From Pseudomonas putida (lineage in GTDB: Bacteria > Pseudomonadota > Gammaproteobacteria > Pseudomonadales > Pseudomonadaceae): a DNA stretch of 64,000 nt. A model generated the notes under the pieces. It saw nothing but the letters and a program-made list of their open reading frames with translations, ran no database searches and was not told the DNA's origin. Within the stretch, counting starts at the first letter, position 1. Each line of letters starts with the position of its first letter. The DNA is taken from positions 124,001 to 188,000 of the forward strand of contig NZ_JANHLK010000011.1 in assembly GCF_028682635.1 (NCBI RefSeq), given 5' to 3'. Shown here piece after piece: positions 1 to 8,378 of this stretch. A program made the translations under genes and the position numbers.

Positions 1-1
1 G

Positions 2-655
2 GTGGTCAAAAGCCACGGACTGCTCGCGGACGACCACCGGGGCCGACTGGGCCTGGGCCTGTCGTCAGTGATCGCCGACAACCTGCGCGGTCGTGCGCGG
101 CTGTCCCGGCACTTCGAGCGGCTGATCATCCACGATCCGCGCCTGGCACCGCCGGTCAACGCGCTGAACGACTTTCCGTCGCGCTTCGTCGCCCTGGACA
201 GCGCCAATCTGCGCCAAGCCCTGCTCGCCTCGGGTTCTATCCCGATGGTGATGGAAGGCGTGCGTCATCTTCCTGGCGCAGGTACGGGTACATTCCGCGA
301 TGGCGGTCTGCTGGACTATCACCTGGACTTGCCCTACAGCGGCAACGACATCGTGCTTTATCCGCACTTCACCGACCGGGTGATTCCCGGCTGGTTCGAC
401 AAGACCCTGCCATGGCGTCGCGCCTGCCCCAAGCGCTTGCAGGATGTGCTGCTGCTGGCGCCTTCGAAGGAGCACCTGGCGCGCCTGCCCTATGGCAAAT
501 TGCCAGACCGCAATGACTTCAAGCGTTTCATGGGCGACGCCCCGAGCCGCCAGAAATACTGGCGCACGACCATGGATGAAAGCCGCCGCCTGGGCGACGA
601 GTTTCTCGAACTGGCGGCCAACGGTCGTCTCGCCGAACGCTTGCTGACCCTTTAG
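2..655 (+). CDS. Patatin-like phospholipase family protein, C-terminal part (5' end outside window)
   Basis: The reading frame is open to the left edge, so this is the C-terminal ~217 residues of a longer protein. The segment FRDGGLLDYHLDLPY carries the DG[G/A] motif that supplies the aspartate of the Ser-Asp catalytic dyad in patatin-like acyl hydrolases. The preceding stretch LLASGSIPMVMEG also resembles the family. The GXSXG nucleophile motif should lie upstream of the window. The likely role is hydrolysis of an acyl lipid; the substrate cannot be told. The gene ends 75 bases before queD on the same strand. The family call is fairly firm; the true start is unknown. Confidence 0.75.
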   Translation: MVKSHGLLADDHRGRLGLGLSSVIADNLRGRARLSRHFERLIIHDPRLAPPVNALNDFPSRFVALDSANLRQALLASGSIPMVMEGVRHLPGAGTGTFRDGGLLDYHLDLPYSGNDIVLYPHFTDRVIPGWFDKTLPWRRACPKRLQDVLLLAPSKEHLARLPYGKLPDRNDFKRFMGDAPSRQKYWRTTMDESRRLGDEFLELAANGRLAERLLTL

Positions 656-730
656 TCAGGACAAGCTGTTAAACTCGCCACCTGCCCACATCGCCGCGGC
701 GATCGCCACCTGAACAGAGCTGAAACCACT

Positions 731-1087
731 GTGGAAATCTTCAAAGAATTTACCTTCGAATCCGCCCACCGCCTGCCCCACGTCCCGGACGGCCACAAGT
801 GCGGCCGCCTGCACGGTCACTCGTTCAAAGTGGCGATTCACCTCAGTGGCGACCTCGATCCGCACACCGGCTGGATTCGTGACTTTTCGGAAATCAAGGC
901 GATCTTCAAGCCGCTGTATGAGCGTCTGGACCACAACTACCTGAACGATATTCCTGGCCTGGAGAATCCGACCAGTGAAGTGCTGGCCAAATTCATCTGG
1001 GCTGAACTCAAGCCGCTGCTGCCGGAATTGAGCGCCATCCGGATTCACGAGACCTGCACCAGCGGGTGCATCTATCGCGGCGAGTGA
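731..1087 (+). CDS. queD: 6-carboxy-5,6,7,8-tetrahydropterin synthase (QueD)
   Basis: A 118-residue member of the 6-pyruvoyl-tetrahydropterin synthase fold. It turns 7,8-dihydroneopterin triphosphate into 6-carboxytetrahydropterin in the queuosine/7-deazaguanine pathway. The zinc-binding histidines are visible at H13, H28 and H30 (FESAHR, RLHGHSF), with the catalytic cysteine at C24 in [10 protein letters not shown]. The C-terminal [14 protein letters not shown] is also typical. The start is GTG at 731, chosen because the conserved N-terminus [13 protein letters not shown] begins there and matches family length. A strong intrinsic terminator follows, so it is probably not cotranscribed with the hydrolase downstream. 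Confidence 0.93.
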   Translation: MEIFKEFTFESAHRLPHVPDGHKCGRLHGHSFKVAIHLSGDLDPHTGWIRDFSEIKAIFKPLYERLDHNYLNDIPGLENPTSEVLAKFIWAELKPLLPELSAIRIHETCTSGCIYRGE

Positions 1088-1098
1088 GCCAATCGATC

Positions 1099-1128
1099 AA
1101 AAAAACCACCGAGACCGGTGGTTTTTTT
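1099..1128 (+). terminator. Rho-independent terminator after queD
   Basis: Stem ACCACC/GGTGGT (1105-1110 with 1117-1122), 6-base loop, flanked by an A-run on the left and seven T on the right. It starts 11 bases after the queD stop. The symmetrical A and T runs could let it work in both directions. Confidence 0.88.
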
Positions 1129-1171
1129 ATGCCTATGCTTTTTGGCTCGCACCTGCCAAGAGGACACGCAC

Positions 1172-2002
1172 ATGACTGACTGGCCGCTGGCTCAAAGCTA
1201 TCGCTTCAATGGGCATTCCGTTCGCTATGCCGTGCGCGGCGATGGCCCGCCGCTGGTGTTCGTGCATGGCACGCCCTTCTCTTCCCATGTCTGGCACCGG
1301 ATTGCGCCGCACTTCATCACCACGCATCGGGTGCACTACTTCGACCTACTGGGCTACGGGCAATCGGAAAAGGTCGATGGCGACGTCTCCCTGGGTGTGC
1401 AAAACCAGTTAATGGCGCAGTTGCTGGAACACTGGGGCCTGGATCACCCGGACGTAGTGGCCCACGACTTTGGCGGGGCCACTGCCCTGCGCTGCCATTT
1501 GCTCAACGGCAAGGATTACCGCAGCCTCACGCTAATCGACCCGGTGGCGCTGACGCCCTGGGGTTCGCCGTTCGTGCAACATGTGCGTCAGCACCAAGCT
1601 GCGTTCAGCGGTGTGCCGGACTACATTCAGCGGGCCATAGTCCCGGCTTATATCCGCGGGGCGATCAAGCGCGACATCCCGGATGACGAACTCGCACCCT
1701 ATGTGCAACCGTGGCTGGGCGATCCGGGGCAGGCGGCATTCTATCGCCAGATCGCGCAGATGGACGAGCGCTACACCCGCGAGGCCGAGGGGCTGTACCC
1801 GACGATTCGCTGCCCGGTGCAGATTCTCTGGGGCGAGGACGACCAGTGGATTCCCATCGATCGCGGGCGGGCCCTGCAGGCCATGATTCCGGGGGCGCAG
1901 TTTCATGCGGTGGCCAAAGCCGGGCATCTGGTTCAGGAAGATGCACCGGAAGCCGTTGTCGCTGCATTGATGCGTTTTTTGCCGTTGAACATGACGGTCT
2001 GA
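1172..2002 (+). CDS. Alpha/beta hydrolase with Asp nucleophile (haloalkane dehalogenase/epoxide hydrolase-like)
   Basis: A 276-residue alpha/beta-hydrolase. The oxyanion-hole motif is FVHGTPFSSHVWH. The nucleophile elbow reads VAHDFGGA with Asp99 where esterases have Ser. The acidic partner is probably in LWGEDDQWIP and the histidine in AGHLVQEDAPE. An Asp nucleophile is characteristic of haloalkane dehalogenases and epoxide hydrolases, so the reaction probably passes through an ester intermediate; the substrate is not evident. The start at 1172 is preferred over upstream alternatives because an AAGAGGA Shine-Dalgarno precedes it and homology begins at MTDWPL. It lies 91 bases upstream of codA on the same strand, but I see no functional link. 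Confidence 0.8.
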   Translation: MTDWPLAQSYRFNGHSVRYAVRGDGPPLVFVHGTPFSSHVWHRIAPHFITTHRVHYFDLLGYGQSEKVDGDVSLGVQNQLMAQLLEHWGLDHPDVVAHDFGGATALRCHLLNGKDYRSLTLIDPVALTPWGSPFVQHVRQHQAAFSGVPDYIQRAIVPAYIRGAIKRDIPDDELAPYVQPWLGDPGQAAFYRQIAQMDERYTREAEGLYPTIRCPVQILWGEDDQWIPIDRGRALQAMIPGAQFHAVAKAGHLVQEDAPEAVVAALMRFLPLNMTV

Positions 2003-2093
2003 TAGCGCCCGCGAAAAGACCGCTGGCGGCATTTGCCGCTGCCGAGCTAACGTAGAGATATCGTCCAAACGGTTCTCTGAAAGGATCTGCCCG

Positions 2094-3341
2094 ATGCACA
2101 TCATCAACGCCCGGCTGCGCAACCAGGAAGGCCTGCATGAACTGCACCTGGAAAACGGCCTGATCAGCAACATCGCCCGGCAGACCGAAGCGCCGACCCT
2201 GGGTCCCGACGATCTGGACGCCGGTGGCAACCTGGTGGTGCCGCCCTTCGTCGAACCGCACATCCACCTCGACGCCACCCTCACCGCTGGCGAGCCGCGC
2301 TGGAACATGAGCGGCACGCTGTTCGAAGGCATCGAATGCTGGGGCGAGCGCAAGGTCACCATCACCGAGGAAGACACCAAGGTGCGCGCCAGGAAAACCC
2401 TCCAGGCCCTTGCCGCCCACGGCATCCAGCATGTGCGCACCCACGTCGACGTCACCGACCCGCAGCTCACCGCGCTCAAGGCCATGCTCGAGGTGCGCGA
2501 AGAAAGCCGGCATCTGGTCGACATGCAGATTGTCGCATTCCCCCAGGAGGGCATCGAGTCGTACCGCAATGGCCGCGAGCTGATGGAAGAAGCCATCCGC
2601 ATGGGTGCCGATGTGGTGGGCGGCATTCCGCATTTCGAGTACACCCGCGACCAGGGCGTCAGCTCGATAAAATTCCTCATGGACCTGGCCGAGCGCACCG
2701 GTTGCCTGGTGGACGTGCATTGCGATGAAACCGATGACCCGCAGTCACGCTTCCTCGAAGTGCTGGCCGAAGAAGCCCGCAGCCGCGACATGGGCTCGCG
2801 GGTCACCGCCAGCCATACCACGGCGATGGGCTCGTATGACAACGCCTACTGCGCCAAGCTGTTTCGCCTGCTCGGGCACGCGGGGATCAGCTTCGTCTCC
2901 TGCCCCACCGAAAGCATCCACCTGCAAGGGCGTTTCGACAATTTCCCGAAACGCCGGGGCGTGACCCGGGTCAACGAGCTGCTGGAAGCCGGCATGAACG
3001 TGTGTTTCGGCCAGGATTCGATCGTCGACCCCTGGTACCCCCTGGGCAATGGCAACATCCTGCGGGTGCTCGAAGCCGGCCTGCACATCTGTCACATGCT
3101 CGGTTATCGCAACCTGCAAAACGCCCTGGACCTGGTCACCGTCAACAGCGCCAGGGCCATGGCATTGGATGAGCGCTACGGGCTTGAACCCGGACGGCCG
3201 GCGAACTTGCTGATCCTGTCCGCGGAGAACGATTACGAGGTCATTCGCAGCCAGGGCTTGCCGCTGTATTCGGTGCGTGGCGGCAAGGTGTTGATGAAGC
3301 GGACGATGCCGGTGGTGGAGTTCTCCGGCGAGCAGATCTGA
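2094..3341 (+). CDS. codA: Cytosine deaminase
   Basis: A 415-residue amidohydrolase that hydrolyses cytosine to uracil and ammonia for pyrimidine salvage. The metal-site motifs are complete and in family order: EPHIHLD (H56, H58), VHCDETDD (H209, catalytic E212), SHTTAMGSYD (H241) and CFGQDSIVDPWYP (D308). Length and motif wording match E. coli CodA closely. A GAAAGGA ribosome site sits before the ATG. The usual partner, the permease CodB, is not adjacent. A REP pair lies between its end and the convergent DapF-like gene. Confidence 0.93.
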   Translation: MHIINARLRNQEGLHELHLENGLISNIARQTEAPTLGPDDLDAGGNLVVPPFVEPHIHLDATLTAGEPRWNMSGTLFEGIECWGERKVTITEEDTKVRARKTLQALAAHGIQHVRTHVDVTDPQLTALKAMLEVREESRHLVDMQIVAFPQEGIESYRNGRELMEEAIRMGADVVGGIPHFEYTRDQGVSSIKFLMDLAERTGCLVDVHCDETDDPQSRFLEVLAEEARSRDMGSRVTASHTTAMGSYDNAYCAKLFRLLGHAGISFVSCPTESIHLQGRFDNFPKRRGVTRVNELLEAGMNVCFGQDSIVDPWYPLGNGNILRVLEAGLHICHMLGYRNLQNALDLVTVNSARAMALDERYGLEPGRPANLLILSAENDYEVIRSQGLPLYSVRGGKVLMKRTMPVVEFSGEQI

Positions 3342-3363
3342 AGGTTGCGGTGACTGGGCTGGC

Positions 3364-3439
3364 CCCTTCGCGGGCAAGCCCGCTCCTACAGTGGATTGCG
3401 AACACTGACCCACTGTGGGAGCGGGCTTGCTCGCGAAGG
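3364..3439. repeat. REP pair, class A (codA / DapF-like gap)
   Basis: Two ~29-base arms in inverted orientation (3364-3392 and 3411-3439), differing at about two positions. The arm core is GTGGGAGCGGGCTTGCTCGC. It lies between convergent genes, where it may act as a bidirectional transcription end. This is the REPIN arrangement common in Pseudomonas. Confidence 0.85.
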
Positions 3440-3450
3440 CGACTTCAAAT

Positions 3451-4443
3451 TCAACCGATCAATCGAGCCGTACCAAACAGGCTGACCCGACTCAGCTCTC
3501 CCAGCTCTTCTTCCAGCAAAATCGGCGCCGTGCCACCAGGCATCGTCACCTTCACCTCGCCAGCGCGGACCCAACCGACCCGCCACGCCGCACACGCCAC
3601 CGCCGTCGCACTCGTCCCCGAGGACGCCGTCGGCCCTTCGCCCCGCTCGAACACTCGCGCAACCACGCACTGCCCGGATTCATGCATCGCCCATTGCAAA
3701 TTGATCCCCGCCGCACAAGGCTGCCCGGCCCCGGTCGGCATGGCGAACGCGATACGCGTCAGCCCTTCGCCCATCGCCGGCTCGCGCATCTGCTCATTGC
3801 TCGGCAAGGCCTCGGCGCCGTCCACCAGCGTCACGCAATGGGGATTGCCGACCCGTACTAACTGACTGCGCGACCAGGCGCCATTAAGCGCCGACAATTG
3901 CCGCACGTGACTGAGCTCACACCCGTTCAATTGCGTAGCTTCAACGCCAACGGCACTGACCGCCGACGGCCCGAATCCAGGCTGGCCCAGGTCGAGCCAG
4001 AAACCCTGCACGCCCTCGACTTGCGCAGCTTTCACTGCGGTCTGCCCCGGTGAAGGCGTGTCGGATTTGTCGTGATGCACCCTGAGCGCGCAGGCTTCGT
4101 CGCCGGGAAAAAGCCCCTGGTCGCTCAACGCCTGGGAAAAAATCGTCAGCCCGTTACCGCTGCGCTCGGCCAGGGTGCCGTCGGTATTGACGATCAACAG
4201 ATCAAAGGGCGGCGCTGACTGAAAGGGGCCGACCAGCAAGCCGTCGCTGCGATGATCCTTGCTGCCCGGCGGTTGCGTGCCGGGTGCCCAGGCACAGCAC
4301 GCATTGATGGCCGCCAGCGTCCAGGCCTCACGGGTCTGTGCGGCATGGTCGGCCTGATCGGGCACATCGATGCCCTGCCGGCGCAGCGTCTCTGGCGCCA
4401 CCACCCCGTAGATATTGCCCCGTGCATCGTACATCCGCGCCAT
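3451..4443 (-). CDS. Diaminopimelate epimerase-fold protein with both catalytic cysteines replaced by serine
   Basis: A 330-residue protein with two DapF-like halves. N-terminal ARMYDARGNIYGVV aligns with the DapF MHGLGNDF region. NTDGTLAERSGNGLTIF (residues 86-102) aligns with the first active-site loop and ERGEGPTASSGTSATA (267-282) with the second. In true DapF each loop carries a catalytic Cys; here the aligned residues are S95 and S275. It is therefore unlikely to be the housekeeping epimerase and may act on another amino acid or be an isomerase of the wider DapF/PhzF superfamily. ATG at 4443 has a GGGAGGGG ribosome site. It is divergent from an MFS transporter 169 bases away, which suggests transport plus modification of one compound. 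Confidence 0.75.
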   Translation of the reverse strand: MARMYDARGNIYGVVAPETLRRQGIDVPDQADHAAQTREAWTLAAINACCAWAPGTQPPGSKDHRSDGLLVGPFQSAPPFDLLIVNTDGTLAERSGNGLTIFSQALSDQGLFPGDEACALRVHHDKSDTPSPGQTAVKAAQVEGVQGFWLDLGQPGFGPSAVSAVGVEATQLNGCELSHVRQLSALNGAWSRSQLVRVGNPHCVTLVDGAEALPSNEQMREPAMGEGLTRIAFAMPTGAGQPCAAGINLQWAMHESGQCVVARVFERGEGPTASSGTSATAVACAAWRVGWVRAGEVKVTMPGGTAPILLEEELGELSRVSLFGTARLIG

Positions 4444-4612
4444 GGCGCCCCTCCCTGCTGGATATTTGGCTTTGGCACAACATATCGCGAAACAGGGTCC
4501 GGCTGTGCAAGGATGTCAGCCTGTCGGCGTGCAGGACGCCACGACCGCTGAACGAACCCACGGGGCAAGTCATTGTCCCTTGCAGACGCGACGTTTTTTG
4601 CCAAGGATTGAT

Positions 4613-5764
4613 ATGACCAACCTCAACACCCGGACCTCATTCGTGCCAGGACGCCAGGAACAGATGTCCACGCGCATCGCCTTTTTCATCGCCGGCTTCG
4701 GTATCGCCGCGTGGGCGCCGCTGGTGCCCTATGCCAAGGCGCGGGCCGGGCTGGATGAAGGCACCCTGGGTTTGCTGCTGCTGTGCCTGGGTGTCGGCTC
4801 GATACTGGCCATGCCCGTGGCCGGCCTCCTGGCCTCGCGCTTCGGTTGCCGCAAGGTGGCGACCGGCGGCACCCTGTTGATCTGTGCGGCGCTGCCGCTG
4901 CTGGCTACGGTAACGTCGATTCCAGCCCTGATTGGCGCACTGTTCATGTTCGGCGCGGGCCTGGGCACTGTGGATTCGACGGTGAACCTGCAAGCGGTGA
5001 TCGTCGAACGGGCCAGCGGCAAAAACATGATGTCGGGGTTCCACGGCTTGTTCAGCCTGGGCGGAATCGTCGGCGCGGCGGGCGTCAGTGCGCTGCTCGG
5101 CCTGGGGCTCGCGCCGCTGGGCGCGATGCTGGTGGTCATTGTCCTGCTGCTGGTTGCGCTGTTGAAGGCTGCACCGCACATGCTGCCCTATGGCAGCGAA
5201 AGTTCGGGGCCGGCGTTCGCGGTTCCCCACGGCATCGTGCTGTTTATCGGCGGGATGTGTTTCATCGTGTTCCTCGCCGAAGGCGCCGCCCTGGACTGGA
5301 GCGCGGTATTCCTGGCGCAGGAACGCGGCATCGACAAGGCCTATGCCGGTTTGGGCTACGCAGCATTTGCCCTGACCATGACGGTGGGTCGCCTGACCGG
5401 CGATTCGATAGTGCGGCGCCTGGGTGCGACCCGGGTCATTGTCTTCGGCGGGGTGACGGCGGCGGCCGGGCTGTGCCTGGCCACGTTCGCCCCCAGTTGG
5501 GAAGCGGCGCTGGTGGGTTATGCATTGCTGGGCGCCGGCTGTTCCAACATCGTGCCGGTGCTGTATACCGCAGTAGGCAAGCAAACCGTGATGCCGGAAA
5601 GCATCGCCGTGCCGGCCATTACCACCCTGGGCTACGCGGGCATACTCGCCGGGCCCGCGGTGATCGGATTTGTCGCCCATGCCGCCAGCTTGAGTTTTGC
5701 CTTCGGCTTGATGGCGCTGTTGTTGCTGGCGGTGGCGATTGGCGGGAAGGTGTTGAAGGTTTAA
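4613..5764 (+). CDS. MFS transporter (YbjJ-like)
   Basis: A 383-residue integral membrane protein with about twelve hydrophobic segments. The N-terminal half holds IAFFIAGFGIAAWAPLVPYAKARAGL, and the A-motif-like loop AGLLASRFGCRKVATGG lies between helices 2 and 3. This resembles the small E. coli YbjJ group of the major facilitator superfamily, inner membrane. The substrate is unknown. The start at 4613 (MTNLNTRT) follows AAGGATTGAT; ATG 4664 is a possible shorter start. Divergent from the DapF-like gene, with which it may share a control region. Confidence 0.85.
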   Translation: MTNLNTRTSFVPGRQEQMSTRIAFFIAGFGIAAWAPLVPYAKARAGLDEGTLGLLLLCLGVGSILAMPVAGLLASRFGCRKVATGGTLLICAALPLLATVTSIPALIGALFMFGAGLGTVDSTVNLQAVIVERASGKNMMSGFHGLFSLGGIVGAAGVSALLGLGLAPLGAMLVVIVLLLVALLKAAPHMLPYGSESSGPAFAVPHGIVLFIGGMCFIVFLAEGAALDWSAVFLAQERGIDKAYAGLGYAAFALTMTVGRLTGDSIVRRLGATRVIVFGGVTAAAGLCLATFAPSWEAALVGYALLGAGCSNIVPVLYTAVGKQTVMPESIAVPAITTLGYAGILAGPAVIGFVAHAASLSFAFGLMALLLLAVAIGGKVLKV

Positions 5765-5767
5765 AAG

Positions 5768-5832
5768 CTTCGCTGGCAAGCCAGCTCCTACAGGGTTTGC
5801 GCGACCCTTGTAGGAGCTGGCTTGCCAGCGAA
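5768..5832. repeat. REP pair, class B (MFS / fecA gap)
   Basis: Inverted arms at 5769-5796 and 5804-5832, core TGTAGGAGCTGGCTTGCCAG, with only about 7 bases between them. Located between the convergent MFS and fecA genes, so it may form a strong hairpin at both transcript ends. Confidence 0.85.
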
Positions 5833-5850
5833 TGCAGGCACCTCGGTCTG

Positions 5851-8280
5851 TCAGAACCCGACGCTGGCCTGCACAAAGAACGTGCGCGGCGTACCCACAT
5901 ACATGCCCGCATTGTTGTCGCTGGAGCGAGTGAAGTACTGCTTGTCGAAGATGTTCTTCACCCCGGCCCCGAGCTTCAGGTTCGACACCTGCGGACCGAA
6001 ATCGTAGCCCGCACGCGCGTTCCAGGTGACGTAGCCCGGAATGTCGCCGTACTGCCCATCCGCCGTGCCTTCGGTGATGTAGTTGTTGCTGAAGCTGCCG
6101 TCAGCGTTCACCGCCACGCCCGGCGAGCGTTGTTTGGACTGGGCGAAGGCATCCAGGTTGTAGGTCCAGCGATTGATGTCGTAGCGCAGCCCGGCGGTCG
6201 CCACCTGGCGCGAGTAGAACGGCAGGTCGCGGCCCTTGAAGTCCGGAATCTCGCCTTCATAGACAGCGCGGGTGTAGGTGTAGCCGGCGTTGGCGGTCAG
6301 GCCGGCCAGGCGCGGGTCGAGGGCCGCCATGTCATAGTGCACCGAAGCCTCGATCCCCTGGTGCGTGGTGGCGCCGAGGTTGGTCCAGCCGGCATCGTTG
6401 CTGATGTATTGCAGCTCTTTATCGAAGTCGATGTAGAACAGCGTCACTTCACCGCCCCACACTTCATCGTTGTAGCGCGTACCGAGCTCGTAGGTCTTGG
6501 CTTTTTCCGGCTCAAGGCCATTGGCGGTCTCGTCACCCGTGCCGCCCTGGCCCAGCTGGAAGTACTGCAGGCTGCCGAACGAAGTCTCGTAGTTGGCGAA
6601 CAGTTTCCAGGCATCGGAGATGTGATACATCACGCTCAGGGCCGGCAGCGGCTCGTTGCTTTCGATACTGCGGTTCTTCTCCGGCACCGGCCTGCCAGCG
6701 GTGTCGAGCACTGGGCGGTCATGCCAATCGGTGCTGATGTGTTCGAAACGGATACCCGGGGTGACGGTCCAGTTGCCGACGTCGATCTTGTTGTCGATGT
6801 ACACCGAGTTGGCTTCAGTGCCACCGGTACGGTCCTGATAGACGTGGCCGTCCGAACCCGGACGCACCACCGGCTCGTTGTTGACCAGCGCCAGGCGGCT
6901 GGCTTCTTCGTGCATGGCTTCTTTCAGGTAGCGATAACCGACGCTGACTTCCTGGGTGCTCGGGCCGACATCGAACACATGGGAGACCCGTGGTTCGATA
7001 CCGAAGGTGTAGTAGGTGCGCGGGAACGAGCCGAGGGTTTTCTGGTCGCGAGCGGCGATGTTGCTGCCACGAAAACTGTCGGTGTAGTAGGTCAGCACCT
7101 CGGCCTGGGTGCGGTCGTCAAGTTGCCGAATCCACTTGAACGACACATCCTTGCGCCGGCCGCTGAAGTTGTCGTGGTCGCGGTCGGACTGGAACGGATC
7201 GGCGTCATATTGGGCCTGGGTCAGGCCGCCGGGCATGTCGGCGCTGGCGTCGTAGTAGTGGAAATTGAGACTGAAGTCATCCACATCGGTCGGCGCCCAG
7301 TGCGTCTTGAGGATCACGTCGTCGATGTCATTGCCGTTGTTGCTTTTGCGGTAACCGTTGCCGTTCACCGCGGAATACAACAGCGCCACGCCCATGCCGT
7401 TGTCGGCGGTGCCGCCGGCGAAAACTGTATCGATGTGCTTCCAGCCACCATGCTGGGAGGTTTCCAGGGTGCTGCCGATTTCCGCCGAGGCTGTTTCCGG
7501 GATTGCTCGCGTCACGAAGTTGATCACCCCGCCGACGTTCTGTGGCCCGTAACGCACGGAGCCTGCGCCACGTACCACGTCGATGCTGTCGAGGTTGCCG
7601 GAGGAAATCGGCGCCATGGACAATTGCGGCTGGCCATAGGGGGCGAAGGCTGCCGGTACGCCATCGATCAACACAGTCGAGCGTGGCGACAGGCGCGAGG
7701 TCAATCCGCGCACGCCGACGTTCAGCGAAATATCGCTACCACCGGTGCCGTTGGCCTCCTGCACCTGGACACCCGGCACACGCTTCAAGACGTCGCCGAC
7801 ATTCATTGCGCCCTGCTCGACCATGGCCTCGCGGCGAATCACGGTACGGGCACCGGGGTGGTTCTGTACCACCGCGGCATCGGCATCACCGAGCCAGTCG
7901 CCCACCACCTTGATGTCGGTCACGCCGAGCTCCAGCGGGCCGTTCGCCGCAGAGGTCGCTGCCGCGGCTGGCAGCAGCGTCACCGAGCCTTCATCGATCT
8001 GGTACTGCAGGCCGCTGCCTTGCAGCAACTGGCGCAGCGCTTCTTCCGGGGCGATATTGCCTTCCACCGCCGGGGCCTGTTTGCCGGCCACCAATTCCGG
8101 ACTGAAAAATACCTGCAGCGAGGTTTGCTGGCCCAGCTGACTCAGGGCCTGACCCAGGGGTTGCGCCGGAATGTGGATAGCGTCGGCAGCGAATGCCTGA
8201 GGCAGCGCCAGGTTGACCGCCAGTGCAAGGGCCAGCGGCAACCAAGTGGATTTGTTGTTTTTAGCGGTGGTCTTTTTCAC
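5851..8280 (-). CDS. fecA: Ferric citrate-type TonB-dependent outer membrane receptor FecA
   Basis: An 809-residue TonB-dependent transducer. Order: signal peptide ending near AFAAD (~32), secretin/TonB signalling domain (~33-105), plug (~125-245), beta-barrel to the C-terminal aromatic SVGF. Stretches such as VVGDWLGDA, GARTVIRRE, RSTVLIDGVPAAFAPYGQPQ and YGPQNVGGVINFVTRAIP are strongly like E. coli FecA, so ferric dicitrate is the best substrate guess. The N-terminal domain would signal through FecR to FecI. The start is GTG at 8280 with AGGA upstream. Last gene of the fecI-fecR-fecA set; no fecBCDE transporter is adjacent. Confidence 0.9.
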   Translation of the reverse strand: MKKTTAKNNKSTWLPLALALAVNLALPQAFAADAIHIPAQPLGQALSQLGQQTSLQVFFSPELVAGKQAPAVEGNIAPEEALRQLLQGSGLQYQIDEGSVTLLPAAAATSAANGPLELGVTDIKVVGDWLGDADAAVVQNHPGARTVIRREAMVEQGAMNVGDVLKRVPGVQVQEANGTGGSDISLNVGVRGLTSRLSPRSTVLIDGVPAAFAPYGQPQLSMAPISSGNLDSIDVVRGAGSVRYGPQNVGGVINFVTRAIPETASAEIGSTLETSQHGGWKHIDTVFAGGTADNGMGVALLYSAVNGNGYRKSNNGNDIDDVILKTHWAPTDVDDFSLNFHYYDASADMPGGLTQAQYDADPFQSDRDHDNFSGRRKDVSFKWIRQLDDRTQAEVLTYYTDSFRGSNIAARDQKTLGSFPRTYYTFGIEPRVSHVFDVGPSTQEVSVGYRYLKEAMHEEASRLALVNNEPVVRPGSDGHVYQDRTGGTEANSVYIDNKIDVGNWTVTPGIRFEHISTDWHDRPVLDTAGRPVPEKNRSIESNEPLPALSVMYHISDAWKLFANYETSFGSLQYFQLGQGGTGDETANGLEPEKAKTYELGTRYNDEVWGGEVTLFYIDFDKELQYISNDAGWTNLGATTHQGIEASVHYDMAALDPRLAGLTANAGYTYTRAVYEGEIPDFKGRDLPFYSRQVATAGLRYDINRWTYNLDAFAQSKQRSPGVAVNADGSFSNNYITEGTADGQYGDIPGYVTWNARAGYDFGPQVSNLKLGAGVKNIFDKQYFTRSSDNNAGMYVGTPRTFFVQASVGF

Positions 8281-8378
8281 GTCGAACGTAATCCTGAAGA
8301 TCGCAAGAGTGTGCGCTTGTTAATGCAAACCAGTTGCAGTTGAACAGGAAGACGATGAACTCGAAAAAAACCTGAATT

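Noticed and set aside
656..730. Possible preQ1 riboswitch before queD
   Set aside because: The 75-base gap shows no H-type pseudoknot pattern or A-rich tail that I can recognise.
4783..8343. An uninterrupted plus-strand reading frame of over 1100 codons crossing the MFS and fecA genes
   Set aside because: It is antisense or out of frame to two genes with clear family motifs. Its composition (Arg/Gly/Val/His-rich, no motif) is what high-GC antisense frames give.
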